Below, in pieces: positions 8,383 through 18,663 of a stretch of DNA of 64,000 bases. Every line of letters begins with the position of its first letter. Position 1 is the first letter of the stretch. The notes under the pieces are model-generated. The model saw only the letters and a program-made list of their open reading frames with translations, had not been told where the DNA came from and did not search any database. Position numbers and translations under genes: made by a program. This DNA comes from Clostridiales bacterium (GTDB lineage Bacteria; Bacillota; Clostridia; Monoglobales; WRBX01), in the NCBI GenBank assembly GCA_031261985.1, contig JAISIR010000001.1:1-64000 (forward strand), written 5' to 3'.

Positions 8383-10428
8383 ACTGAACGCAGATTAAAA
8401 ATAATTACAGGCATAGTGTTAGCTTTTGCCTTAATTGTTGTGTTTAGGCTTATTCAAATGCAAGTAGTAAAGGGTGCCGAGTATCGCGAACTAAGCGAGA
8501 ATAGACGCCTATCGCGCCTTACATTAACGGCTCCAAGAGGCGAAATTTTTGATAGAAATGGCGAGCCTTTAGTGACTAATCGCATGGGCTTCTCACTAAT
8601 TTTCCAACGCGATGCAATGACCTCGGGCGATATTAACACAAATATATCTAAGGTAGTAGATGTGTTTGAATCGACAGGTGATACTTATATCGACGACTTG
8701 CCGATATCGGCTACTTCTCCTTTTACTTTTACTAAAAATGTTACTAATATAAATAGTTTAATAACTAATGCTAAGCTAGATGCTAAACTAGGTTGGCAGA
8801 AGATTGAATCGGAAGAGCAGATTAAAAATTTAAGTGCTGTGCAGGCTATCGATTATTTATGCGAGCGGTATGATATAGACCAAACATTAGATTCAAACAA
8901 GAAGCGTAAAATAATAGGCGTTAGATACGAAATGGAAAAACGTGTTTTTTCTACAAATAATCCATACACTTTTGCAACTGATATATCTAATAACGCTGTT
9001 GCAATTATAAAAGAGCGGAATGATTGCCCTGGTGTTGTTATTTCAGTCGAGCCTATCCGCGAGTATACCGACCCAGACTTAGCATCGCACATTTTAGGCA
9101 CCGTTGGCGTTATATATAGCGAGGAGTATCAGCAATTAAAGGATAAGGGATACTCTAGCACCGATATAATAGGCAAGTATGGGCTAGAAAAAGCCTTAGA
9201 GCCATATTTGCGTGGCGAAGATGGCGTGCAGGCGGTTACGCAGAAATCTGGCGGCGGGAATGTAACGGAAGTTTCGCAAGAGCCTACGCCAGGGGATTAT
9301 GCTGTGCTGACTATAGATGCCGATTTACAGGCGACGCTAGAGGAATCTATGGCGCGGGTTATACCTTCGCTTACTAGGCTTAAAGATAGTTATGATGCAG
9401 ATTCGGGCGCGGCGGTAGTACTAGATGTTAATAGCGGCGAAGTTTTGGCAATGGCGAGCTACCCTACTTTTAACTTAGAAACATATAGCAAGGATTATCA
9501 AAAAATTGCGACCAGCCCGACTTCGCCTGAGCTTAACCGAGCTATTAGCGGGACGTATGAGCCTGGCTCTACCTTTAAAGTTTTAACCGCTATTGCAGCT
9601 TTAGAAGAAAAAGTTACTACCACAAGCGAGACGATTGTAGACGAGGGGATATATAGGTTTTACAAGGATTATCAGCCGACGTGTTGGGTATGGACGGACC
9701 AACACAAAACCCATGGCCCAGTTAATATTGTAGATGCTATAAAGGTATCTTGCAATTACTTTTTTTACGAAATGGGCAGGCGGTTAGGCATCGACAGAAT
9801 AGTTAAGTATGCAGATATGTTTGGCTTGGGAGATTACACCGGGTTAGAGATTTCGGGCGAAAGCAAGGGGACGGTTGCAGGGCGTGAGTATGCTAAACAA
9901 AATGGAATTACATGGTATGACGGTTTGACTCTTCAGGCGGCAATTGGGCAAAGTTATAATTTATTCACTCCTGTTCAGCTTGCTAACTACATAGCAACGG
10001 TGGCAAATGGTGGGACATTGTACTCGGCACATCTTGTTAAATCTATTAAGTCTTATGACGGAAGCGAGAACATTAATTATCAGCCTGTTATCAAAAACAA
10101 GGTGGATATGTCGGCCGCAACTCACGAGGCAGTTGTGCAAGGCATGAAGGATGTTACCGAGGGTGGCACCGCGGCGAGTGTATTCTCTAACTATCAAGTA
10201 GAGGTTGCTGCTAAAACAGGTACTGCCAGCGTTCCGACGGGTTCGGCTAATGGTATATTTGTAGCATTTGCGCCGGCAGATGACCCTGAGATTGCTATTT
10301 CTGTTGTTGTACATCATGGTGGGCATGGTAATAGTATTGCGCCCATTGCCAAAGATGTATTTGATGAATATTTTAGTGTGGACCAAGTAGAAGACGAGAT
10401 ATTGCAGCCGAATAAGCTGTTACCTTAA
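8374..10428 (+). CDS. mrdA: Penicillin-binding protein 2 (class B transpeptidase)
   Basis: APRGEIFDRNG, EPGSTFK (SxxK), SCN, KTGTAS. Confidence 0.93.
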   Translation: MDITERRLKIITGIVLAFALIVVFRLIQMQVVKGAEYRELSENRRLSRLTLTAPRGEIFDRNGEPLVTNRMGFSLIFQRDAMTSGDINTNISKVVDVFESTGDTYIDDLPISATSPFTFTKNVTNINSLITNAKLDAKLGWQKIESEEQIKNLSAVQAIDYLCERYDIDQTLDSNKKRKIIGVRYEMEKRVFSTNNPYTFATDISNNAVAIIKERNDCPGVVISVEPIREYTDPDLASHILGTVGVIYSEEYQQLKDKGYSSTDIIGKYGLEKALEPYLRGEDGVQAVTQKSGGGNVTEVSQEPTPGDYAVLTIDADLQATLEESMARVIPSLTRLKDSYDADSGAAVVLDVNSGEVLAMASYPTFNLETYSKDYQKIATSPTSPELNRAISGTYEPGSTFKVLTAIAALEEKVTTTSETIVDEGIYRFYKDYQPTCWVWTDQHKTHGPVNIVDAIKVSCNYFFYEMGRRLGIDRIVKYADMFGLGDYTGLEISGESKGTVAGREYAKQNGITWYDGLTLQAAIGQSYNLFTPVQLANYIATVANGGTLYSAHLVKSIKSYDGSENINYQPVIKNKVDMSAATHEAVVQGMKDVTEGGTAASVFSNYQVEVAAKTGTASVPTGSANGIFVAFAPADDPEIAISVVVHHGGHGNSIAPIAKDVFDEYFSVDQVEDEILQPNKLLP

Positions 10429-10448
10429 ACGTTGTTTAATTAATTATA

Positions 10449-10550
10449 GCAATTTGCTCTGCAAATTGGCGTTCCGGCGGAATGAATCCGCCTACACTTC
10501 TAAAGTGGTTCGGTTCAAATTGCCGACAAGCTGGCAATTTCTCTGTTTAT
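10449..10550 (+). repeat. Dispersed two-hairpin intergenic element, copy A
   Basis: GGCGG-aatgaat-CCGCC (10476-10492), cttctaaag, AAATTGCC-gacaagct-GGCAATTT (10517-10540). Confidence 0.9.
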
Positions 10551-10588
10551 AGCCTTTCAAATTATTCCACACAAAAGGTGGCGAAATA

Positions 10589-11317
10589 TTGAAACATATA
10601 ATTACAGTTACATCGGGTAAAGGTGGCGTTGGAAAGACTACCACCTGCATTAATATTGCCGCCAACCTAGCTAAATTGGGGAATCGTGTGTTAATGATAG
10701 ATGGTGATATTGGCATGCGTAATTTAGATTTATCGCTTGGCGTGCAAGATTGTATTGTCCATAATTTTATTGATGTATATCGTGGCAACGTAAGCCTGCC
10801 CCATGCGGTTGTGCATGTGCCTAATATAGAGAATTTAGACCTGCTCTCGGCTCCTCAAATTAATTACGACGAGAATAACTTAACCAAAGATGTCTACATG
10901 CAAATTTGCTATAAGCACGCTATTAATTACGATTATATTATATTTGATACTCCTGCGGGAATTGGTCATGCGTTTGAGATGGCGACCGAGCCTGCCGACC
11001 TTGCCCTGGTGGTTGTTACGCCCGATAGTGCATCAATGCGCGACGCCGACCGCGCTATAGGTTTAATCGAAGATAAAACACATCCGTTTTTAATTGTCAA
11101 CCGTGTGCGTCCTAAGATGATTAAAAAAGGTAAAATGATGAATGTGTATGAAGTGGTTGAAGGGTTAGGCATAGATATTATTGGGATTATCCCTGAAGAT
11201 GATAAAGTTTTAGAAAAATCGCTAGTTTTAGATTATAAAAAAAGTAAGGCAAATAAAGCGTTTAGTAATATATCTAAAAGAATTTCTGGCGAGGTTGTGC
11301 CACTGATAAAGTTATAG
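10589..11317 (+). CDS. minD: MinD-like septum-site ParA/MinD ATPase
   Basis: MKHIITVTSGKGGVGKTTTCINIAANLA deviant Walker A; DRAIGLIE; C-terminal amphipathic helix not apparent. Confidence 0.8.
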   Translation: MKHIITVTSGKGGVGKTTTCINIAANLAKLGNRVLMIDGDIGMRNLDLSLGVQDCIVHNFIDVYRGNVSLPHAVVHVPNIENLDLLSAPQINYDENNLTKDVYMQICYKHAINYDYIIFDTPAGIGHAFEMATEPADLALVVVTPDSASMRDADRAIGLIEDKTHPFLIVNRVRPKMIKKGKMMNVYEVVEGLGIDIIGIIPEDDKVLEKSLVLDYKKSKANKAFSNISKRISGEVVPLIKL

Positions 11318-11354
11318 ATTACATGCTTATAAATAGTTTAAGGGGGCAATTTTA

Positions 11355-12344
11355 ATGCAAATTTCCTCTCAAAGCAATCTTCAATATGGTGTAGGTGTAG
11401 ATATTGGCGGCTCGTTTGTTAAGCTCGGAGTTGTTGAGTATTCCGCTGATTCTAACGCCGATGCACCACCTAAAATCATCAATAAATTTAAAATTTCTAC
11501 AGCTGGCATGGGCAGCTCGTCTACTACTTTTGCCGATAATCTAGCGCGTTCTATTTATGGGTTAATCCGCGAGACTAAAGTAGATGTTAGCTTGCAGCCC
11601 GAGAATAATGACTCTACCATTGCAGCTATTCGAGCCGCTGCCGAAACGCCTCAAGCTAAAATAATCCCGACAATATCGCGCATTGGTGTTGGTGTGCCAG
11701 GTTGTGTTGAAGATGGCAAAATAATCGATTGCGCTAATATTCCTTACCTTGCAAACTGTCACCTTGCGCAGCTTCTTAGCCAAAAGCTTAAGTTTAACCT
11801 GCAAAATATAACGCTAGATAACGATGCGAACATGGCGGCTAAGGCAGAAGTTGCTTTTGGCGATGACCGAATTAAATCGGCTAAGAATATTGTGATGATT
11901 ACTATAGGGACGGGGATAGGTGGCGCGGTTTTTGCTAATGGCGTGCTGCAAAATGGTGCGCGTGGGTTATTTGGCGAGGTAGGGCGGATGCGCATTTTTG
12001 GGGATAAGACTTTTGAGGAAGTGTGCTCGGCGACGGCTCTTAAAACCATGGCAGTTTGTGACGATTTAACCGAGATTTTCCCGCCTTTGAACAATGCCAC
12101 TAAAGCGATAATCGCTTCGTATGCGCAAAATTTAGGCATGGGGATATCTAATATTATCAATTGTTATGACCCCTCGTGTATTATTCTTGGCGGTGGGATT
12201 TCGTTTGGTTTAAAATATTTATTGCCCGAAGTTTTGCAAGAGGTCCAAAAACACAACTATGGCGGCAAACCGTTAGATGAGTACTTGACTATTTTGTCTG
12301 CCACTTTTGGAAATAACGCTGGAATTATCGGATGTATTGTTTAG
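11355..12344 (+). CDS. ROK family kinase/glucokinase-like
   Basis: GVGVDIGGSFVKLGVV, GTGIGGAVFANG, LFGEVGRM. Confidence 0.88.
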   Translation: MQISSQSNLQYGVGVDIGGSFVKLGVVEYSADSNADAPPKIINKFKISTAGMGSSSTTFADNLARSIYGLIRETKVDVSLQPENNDSTIAAIRAAAETPQAKIIPTISRIGVGVPGCVEDGKIIDCANIPYLANCHLAQLLSQKLKFNLQNITLDNDANMAAKAEVAFGDDRIKSAKNIVMITIGTGIGGAVFANGVLQNGARGLFGEVGRMRIFGDKTFEEVCSATALKTMAVCDDLTEIFPPLNNATKAIIASYAQNLGMGISNIINCYDPSCIILGGGISFGLKYLLPEVLQEVQKHNYGGKPLDEYLTILSATFGNNAGIIGCIV

Positions 12345-12375
12345 CAAATTTTTATGAAAAATGCGGTTTGGGGGC

Positions 12376-12404
12376 TTGACAAAACTCTTTTTTCGTGATA
12401 CAAT
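12376..12404 (+). promoter_or_regulatory. sigma-A promoter for DUF177-rpmF (TTGACA-17-TACAAT)
   Basis: ttgaca 12376-12381; tacaat 12399-12404. Confidence 0.75.
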
Positions 12405-12424
12405 AGTGTTTGGTGTAATGCACA

Positions 12425-12853
12425 ATGAATATAAATTTGTACGAAATTACTAAAAAATCGGGCGAGAAGCTGGCGATATCGCTAGAGATTCCATCTATTA
12501 AGTTTGACGATTGCACGATTTTTAGCATAAAAGTTAACGGGTTTGTTATTAATAACCAGGGTAGGCTAGAGCTTAACCTTAACATAAATGGCAAGTTAAA
12601 CGCTGTTTGTGCGCGATGTTTGGCAGATATTGACCGTGATTTTTCTTTAATCGTTAACGAGCGGTTGACTAATGACGAAAATAACCCCGAAGATGTTTAC
12701 TATAGTAATAATTCGTTAGATATTCAAAACGTAGTTACCCAGGCGATATCGCTAAATTTACCGCTTGTGTTTATTTGCAGCGACGATTGCGAGGGCTTGT
12801 TGGCAGAGATGCCTGACGAAGAACCGCAAAATACTTTGTTATCGGCTGAATAA
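12425..12853 (+). CDS. DUF177 (YceD-like) domain protein
   Basis: VCARCLADIDRDFSLIVNERL and CSDDCEGLLAEMP; directly upstream of rpmF as is typical. Confidence 0.88.
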   Translation: MNINLYEITKKSGEKLAISLEIPSIKFDDCTIFSIKVNGFVINNQGRLELNLNINGKLNAVCARCLADIDRDFSLIVNERLTNDENNPEDVYYSNNSLDIQNVVTQAISLNLPLVFICSDDCEGLLAEMPDEEPQNTLLSAE

Positions 12854-12905
12854 ATTGTTATTATATTTAATATTGATATAGAGTTAAAAAAAGTAGTTAA
12901 TATAA

Positions 12906-13088
12906 ATGGCAGTTCCAAAAAGAAAAACATCTCAAGCTAAATCACGTCAACGTCGCTCGGCTAATTTTAAGCTATCTGCACCGACGCTTGGCAAATGCCC
13001 TAACTGTAACGAGCCTAAGCTTGCGCATCGTGTTTGTGGCAATTGTGGGTATTACAATGGCAAGCAAGTAATAGATGTAGCTGAGTAA
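12906..13088 (+). CDS. rpmF: 50S ribosomal protein L32
   Basis: [18 protein letters not shown]...[25 protein letters not shown]. Confidence 0.98.
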   Translation: MAVPKRKTSQAKSRQRRSANFKLSAPTLGKCPNCNEPKLAHRVCGNCGYYNGKQVIDVAE

Positions 13089-13157
13089 TATTGATTTGTT
13101 ACATTTAACTGAATAACACTCTGGCTGGCGCGTATTGCTTTAGCCTGTTTGTTTTAT

Positions 13158-13187
13158 AGAAGTTTAGACTATAAACTTCTTTTTTTG
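13158..13187 (+). terminator. Rho-independent terminator after rpmF
   Basis: AGAAGTTTA-gacta-TAAACTTCT followed by a T-run. Confidence 0.9.
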
Positions 13188-13279
13188 TTGCGTTTTCTTT
13201 ATATCACTTATTCCTTAGCACTCATATTTTAACCCTTTTAATAATATACTTTAGTATATATATTAAGGGAGAGAATGAT

Positions 13280-13924
13280 GTGATACATACAACTAATAAT
13301 AAAGTAGAGATTTTGGGCGAAATAATTTCTGATTTTGAGTTTAGCCATAGCGTGCATTCGGAGGATTTTTACACTTTTGAAGTTAGAGTTAAGCGGCTTT
13401 CAGGCGCATATGATGATATAAAGGCAACAATATCGCAACATTTACTTTTAAATAATGCTTTTGGCATGGGTGACACGGTTAGCATTTTAGGGCAATATCG
13501 CTCTTATAATAATTACAGTAATATAGGCAATAAGCTACTTTTAACGGTTTTTGTTAAGGATATTTACGTGGTTGATGCAACTAATGGCGTAATGTCTGCT
13601 AATGTTATCTATTTAAATGGATTTATATGCAAGGCACCTGTTTTTAGGACGACGCCGTTTGGGCGCGAGATTACCGACACACTTTTGGCGGTTAATAGGA
13701 CGTATAATAAATCGGATTATATCCCTTGCATTGCGTGGGGCAGGAACGCTAAATTTATAAGTACTTTGGGCGTGGGGACTAATATAATTTTATGGGGAAG
13801 GATTCAGAGCCGCGAGTATGAGAAAAAAATTTCGGAAACTGAATCAATTACTAAAGTTGCCTACGAGGTATCGGTTAACAAGCTAGAGGTTGTCGCGTTT
13901 AATGCAGATGATAAATGCGTGTGA
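13280..13924 (+). CDS. Single-stranded DNA-binding protein-like (two OB-fold-like halves)
   Basis: NKVEILGEIISDFEFSHSVHSEDFYTFEVRVKRLSG ... NVIYLNGFICKAPVFRTTPFGREITDTLLAVNRTYNKSDYIPCIAWGRNAKFI. Confidence 0.75.
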   Translation: MIHTTNNKVEILGEIISDFEFSHSVHSEDFYTFEVRVKRLSGAYDDIKATISQHLLLNNAFGMGDTVSILGQYRSYNNYSNIGNKLLLTVFVKDIYVVDATNGVMSANVIYLNGFICKAPVFRTTPFGREITDTLLAVNRTYNKSDYIPCIAWGRNAKFISTLGVGTNIILWGRIQSREYEKKISETESITKVAYEVSVNKLEVVAFNADDKCV

Positions 13925-13993
13925 AAATAAGCGAGAAGCCATAAGCCATGAGTAATAAGCCAAAAATCGCGTTAAAAATTTAATTGCGAAAAC

Positions 13994-14030
13994 AAAAACT
14001 CCCTTAAAAAATTTAGAGGGAGTTTTAATT
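13994..14030. terminator. Bidirectional rho-independent terminator
   Basis: AAAACTCCCT...AGGGAGTTTT flanked by A-/T-rich tracts. Confidence 0.85.
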
Positions 14031-14090
14031 TTAAGTTTTTGAGTGTAATAATATAAAATTATCTCTCAAATACAAAATTTTAGCTGCGCA

Positions 14091-14267
14091 CTATTTTGTA
14101 AAATCTGTGACGTTATCTACAACATTGCCTATTGTGCGCCATACATGGTTAGCGTTGCGCTTTAAATTTTTGACATCTTTTTCTTCGACTGGGCTTATCA
14201 TAGCGGTTACGCCCGCGCCTACAACTGCGCCGGCAACTAACCCTGTTACAAAACTAGCTGTTTTCAT
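14091..14267 (-). CDS. Small YtxH-like protein (58 aa; not in ORF track)
   Basis: MKTASFVTGLVAGAVVGAGVTAMISPVEEKDVKNLKRNANHVWRTIGNVVDNVTDFTK; AGGAGA RBS; glycine-rich N-terminal TM. Confidence 0.8.
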   Translation of the reverse strand: MKTASFVTGLVAGAVVGAGVTAMISPVEEKDVKNLKRNANHVWRTIGNVVDNVTDFTK

Positions 14268-14360
14268 AGCAAACTCTCCTTAGAATTAACTAACTGTAAT
14301 ATTATTGTTTGCTATAATTTTTAAAATATTCAAAGAATATTTTGTAATTTTATACATCTA

Positions 14361-15017
14361 TTACCTATATAAAAACTCTAGAATTCGTGATTTTAACGGT
14401 GATTCGCCATTTATCAGGCGATACTCTTGAGGTGTTAAATTTTGTTGTAATAATTGCTTGCTTTCTATCGGCAAAGTAGCATTTGTTGCGCTAACACAAA
14501 TATTAGGATACATAACGCACCACCAATTATGCCCGTTTGCCTCGCCAATCTCTAGCCTTAAGGCGGCGTACTCGCCTGGCGGAAGCACTATATCACCATA
14601 TTGCTTTGTTGGCAAATTAAACTCGCCTAACTTGGCGATAACTTTGTAATTGTATCCGTTATTTTTAACCGATTGCTCTGCAATTTGAGCGATATCGTTT
14701 AGATGTGCGCCGATAACTTCTTTTGTTTGCTGCAGGTTAAAATTAGAATTGGTTAGCGTATTAACGTATGTAAGAACATCGTCACGAACCTTAAGTTTTA
14801 GGGCTTGGTCGTCGGTAGAATTACTATTGGCTAGTATATGAAAGCGCAAAACATTAGATGCAATTTGGTTCTGCTCGCGCATGGCAGAAACGGTTGTAAG
14901 CATGGCAAACAGGGCAAAAGTGCATATAACAGTTAAGGCAAAGTTGCGAAGCTGAGGGGATTTTACTATAGCGTAATTTTTGAAACCTTGTAGCTTTTTT
15001 TTAATTAATTCTTTCAT
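14361..15017 (-). CDS. spoIIR: Stage II sporulation protein R
   Basis: VLRFHILANSNSTDDQALKLKVRDDVL; YPNICVSATNATLPIESKQLL. Confidence 0.9.
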   Translation of the reverse strand: MKELIKKKLQGFKNYAIVKSPQLRNFALTVICTFALFAMLTTVSAMREQNQIASNVLRFHILANSNSTDDQALKLKVRDDVLTYVNTLTNSNFNLQQTKEVIGAHLNDIAQIAEQSVKNNGYNYKVIAKLGEFNLPTKQYGDIVLPPGEYAALRLEIGEANGHNWWCVMYPNICVSATNATLPIESKQLLQQNLTPQEYRLINGESPLKSRILEFLYR

Positions 15018-15104
15018 TATGTATCAATCCTTTTTTTATCAATTTTATTGCTTAATTGATATTAAAATTATTGACACATATATTTTTTTTATACATTACT
15101 CATT

Positions 15105-18100
15105 TTACAATGCAACTAATTCTACCTGTTTGATTGTTTTACCTAAAACTTTAGATAACGCCTTAGAATACACTTCTATCTGCCGCTGCGCCTGGCTGCT
15201 TAAAGATGCTTGACCAGTTTTATAATCTATTATCACAACACCGTCTGGCTCTTCAAAGTAGGCATCTATAACGCCCTGGACAACAATTTTTGCATTAGGC
15301 GGCGCATCTAAATTAAGTTCGTCTAACGCGTTTAATGCTGTTAAAAACTTAAACTCGCGGCGTAAAGTTTTGTTTTGCTGAGCAGCTAAGACACGCATGC
15401 CTAAAGGCGATTGAGCAAAATCGACTATACTTTTAGGGTTAACCAGCGCGATATATTCAGGCGGGATAGGACAATTACAGGTAGCAAAAATTGTATCGGG
15501 CGTAAAATTTTCTTGGCTTTGCATTAAATCATTTAGCTTAATAAAATCAATATGCTGCATAACAAAATGGTAGGCTGTTCCACGTAATGTTGCCAAGTTA
15601 GTTGCGCTTTTGCTATCTTGTAAGCTTTCGTCAAATAACGCATTCTCGTCAAAATCATCTAGTGTAAGGTCGAGGGTTTTCTCTTGAATTAATGCGCTAA
15701 CACCACTTTTAATAGGCACAAATTTATATGTTGGCATGGTAAAGTCTAAAATTTCGGATACTTCTGGCGCGATAAATAGCTGGTCGGTAGCATTTGTGTC
15801 AATTGTGGATTCGTCGTGCGTTGGCGAGGGAGTTGACATTGGCGTTGCCGAGATAATATCCATGCTCTGCTTATCAATATCCGCCTGATTCTCTAACGGT
15901 TCTTCCGCTTTTATGGTATTCCAATTAATAGGTAACGACGACAACCACATTAACCATGTTTTATGATTAAGCAATTCAAACAATAAATCGTTGCCGCTTA
16001 ACACTTGAAGTCGATTGCGCTCGTCGTGTAATTTATGTAAATCTGTTACCGATGCAACCACATATAGCTTATGAATGGCACGAGTCAATGCAACATATAA
16101 CACACGCATTTCTTCCGAAATCATCTCGCGTTGTTTAGCGATGCGCATAGAAATCGTGTAAACGGTAGGGCGTTTAGTAAAGTTAAGCGCATCGACATAA
16201 TCGGCTGCGATGCCATTAGGTGCGTACAAAATGGGCTGTGCTAAATCTTTTAGATTAAACTTTCCACCAACATTTACCAAAAAAACGATAGGAAACTCTA
16301 ACCCTTTTGACGCATGCACCGTCATCATTCTAACACTTGGAGTAAGGCTGGCAGATTTCTCTGTCATGGTAGATTTTGTTTCGATTGCCAAAGTAAGATA
16401 CTCTAAAAAATCGTATAATGTGCGTGTTTCGCTGCCCTCGAATGCTTGGGCAAGCACTTTTATATAGTTAATATTTTCAAACTCGTTGGGGTAGATAATA
16501 GATAAATTTAGGGTGTCGTTAATATAATCTAGCGTTTGACAAAGGGTATGAGTGCGCGTGAATGCTTGGAAATCACTTATGTTTTTGCCAATCGGCTCGT
16601 CTTTAACCAACTCGTAAAATGGTGCAGAATAATCGCGCATTCTAATAGTGGCAAGTTGCTCGTCGGTGTACCTAAAAATAGAGCTGCGCATAGCTGCTAA
16701 AAGCGGGATGTCTTGGTATGGATTATCGATAACATTAAGCAGCGATAAATAAGTAACGACCTCGACTAAATTGAAAAAATTCGTGTCTTTAGCTGCAACA
16801 AATGGTATTTTATTTTGCGCAAAAGTGTCGATAAAGCTATTGACAATCCGCTCGGGCGCACTACGAGATAAAATTACAATATCGCTATATTCCGCGTGGC
16901 GATAGGCTTTAGTTTTTTTATCGTACACCATTGAGGTTTGCAGGGTTTCTTTAATTTTATCGCATACAAATTGCGCTTCTTTAGCTGGTGCATCTACAGA
17001 ATTTTGCTTCTCTATCACGTAAAACTCTACATCGCCATCGGTGGTAGGTTTATCGGGTGGAAGCTCTAGCTTTTGAGTTGAATCGTAATCGACTTCGCCA
17101 AGGGCGTTGCTCATTAATCGGGCAAAAATAGCGTTTACATTCTTGATTATAGCGTTATCAGAGCGGAAATTTTCTTTAAGGCGGACTACAAAATTATCGG
17201 CTTCGTTTTTTATTTTTTGCGCAAAAATTTCGGGCGCAGAATTACGAAATCGGTATATACATTGTTTAATATCGCCTACCATAAAGCAATTAGGTGATGT
17301 TTTTTTATTAGGGCTATCGGGGGCATTTAAGGTATCAACTTCGTTTGTTAAAAGGTCGAACAGTTTTGCTTGGGCATAATTGATATCTTGAAACTCGTCG
17401 ACATATACCTCGACAAACCGAGGGATAACCTGAGGATTATTTTGGAACAGTTGCAAGGTTTTATGCTCTAAATCGGAATAGTCTAGTGCGTTATCGTCAT
17501 TTTTTAGCTGAGCGTATTCGGTTAAATAATCCATGACTAGATGGCAAAGGCAAGTTATTTGCGGCTGAACCTCGATTAAATCGTCCAACATTGTTTTACT
17601 ATCGCCAGGGAAGCATTTGACAATTGCCTTTTTAAAAACGTCCTTGGCGGCATCGCGCGCCTTAGAGGCTAACTTGCGGTCGGCGGCATCTATTTTTTTG
17701 GCAGCATCGTCGGCAATTAAGTTAGAAAATCTATGCGAATTGATATAAATATATGCTTCGTCCCAGCTGCAATTTTTAAGGTGGCTTGCCATGGTTTTAA
17801 TTTCTTCTGCCTCGCGCTTAATTTGGTTATAATAGCAATCTATTTTATACTCGGCAGCAATCTCCATAGCGGCGTGCATTTTACTAACTGCTTGGCTTAA
17901 GGCTATGGTGAACTCAAAGATTATATCCTTGCCAAAGTAGCGTGTTATGTAGGCATCTGCATTTTGATAAAGCGATTCGACACCGTTATTTTGCATGGGT
18001 AGGTGGCAGCATTTTTGCAGCCAATTTATAGGGTCGGGCATAACCATAGAATAATCGGCTATATCTAAAATGGCAGATTCTAATGCAGAATCGTCACGCC

Positions 18101-18629
18101 GACCGCCATAGTTTAGCACCAGCTTTTTAAAAACAGAATCTCCGCTAGTATAAGCGCGCGACAATACAGAATCGGCGGCTAGTTTTTTAAGCTTAAGCGT
18201 TTGGCTAGTATCTAGCATGGTAAAATCGGGCTGAATATTGGCAAGATAAAAATTGTTCTTTAAGATAGTGCTACAAAAAGAATGGACGGTTGAAATGTTA
18301 GCGCGTGAGAATCGGATAATTTGCGAGCGAAGATGGTGGATAATGTCTGCAATATCGGCAGGAGGATTATTGGGTGCGATGTTTTGAGCGGCTTTTTCTA
18401 GCTCTGTAATTTTATTATTAATCTCGGATAATAATCTTTCTTTTAGCTCTGCCGCTGCTTTTTTTGTATAGGTAGTAATTAAAAAATCGTCTATATTTAG
18501 ACGCTCGTTAACGATGCGAGAGATAACCCTGTTTACTAAAACAAAAGTTTTGCCGCTGCCTGCCGCGGCAGAAACAACTATGTTTTGAGCCTTACTATTA
18601 ATAGCCTCGGCTTGCGCTTTAGTAAACAT
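15105..18629 (-). CDS. addA: ATP-dependent helicase/nuclease subunit A
   Basis: MFTKAQAEAINSKAQNIVVSAAAGSGKTFVLVNRVISRI; DEFQDINYAQ; MMTVHASKGLEFPIVFL; IIDYKTGQ C-terminal nuclease. Confidence 0.95.
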   Translation of the reverse strand: MFTKAQAEAINSKAQNIVVSAAAGSGKTFVLVNRVISRIVNERLNIDDFLITTYTKKAAAELKERLLSEINNKITELEKAAQNIAPNNPPADIADIIHHLRSQIIRFSRANISTVHSFCSTILKNNFYLANIQPDFTMLDTSQTLKLKKLAADSVLSRAYTSGDSVFKKLVLNYGGRRDDSALESAILDIADYSMVMPDPINWLQKCCHLPMQNNGVESLYQNADAYITRYFGKDIIFEFTIALSQAVSKMHAAMEIAAEYKIDCYYNQIKREAEEIKTMASHLKNCSWDEAYIYINSHRFSNLIADDAAKKIDAADRKLASKARDAAKDVFKKAIVKCFPGDSKTMLDDLIEVQPQITCLCHLVMDYLTEYAQLKNDDNALDYSDLEHKTLQLFQNNPQVIPRFVEVYVDEFQDINYAQAKLFDLLTNEVDTLNAPDSPNKKTSPNCFMVGDIKQCIYRFRNSAPEIFAQKIKNEADNFVVRLKENFRSDNAIIKNVNAIFARLMSNALGEVDYDSTQKLELPPDKPTTDGDVEFYVIEKQNSVDAPAKEAQFVCDKIKETLQTSMVYDKKTKAYRHAEYSDIVILSRSAPERIVNSFIDTFAQNKIPFVAAKDTNFFNLVEVVTYLSLLNVIDNPYQDIPLLAAMRSSIFRYTDEQLATIRMRDYSAPFYELVKDEPIGKNISDFQAFTRTHTLCQTLDYINDTLNLSIIYPNEFENINYIKVLAQAFEGSETRTLYDFLEYLTLAIETKSTMTEKSASLTPSVRMMTVHASKGLEFPIVFLVNVGGKFNLKDLAQPILYAPNGIAADYVDALNFTKRPTVYTISMRIAKQREMISEEMRVLYVALTRAIHKLYVVASVTDLHKLHDERNRLQVLSGNDLLFELLNHKTWLMWLSSLPINWNTIKAEEPLENQADIDKQSMDIISATPMSTPSPTHDESTIDTNATDQLFIAPEVSEILDFTMPTYKFVPIKSGVSALIQEKTLDLTLDDFDENALFDESLQDSKSATNLATLRGTAYHFVMQHIDFIKLNDLMQSQENFTPDTIFATCNCPIPPEYIALVNPKSIVDFAQSPLGMRVLAAQQNKTLRREFKFLTALNALDELNLDAPPNAKIVVQGVIDAYFEEPDGVVIIDYKTGQASLSSQAQRQIEVYSKALSKVLGKTIKQVELVAL

Positions 18630-18663
18630 AAGTATACTCCTTTTGTGTGATGTTTATGGATTC

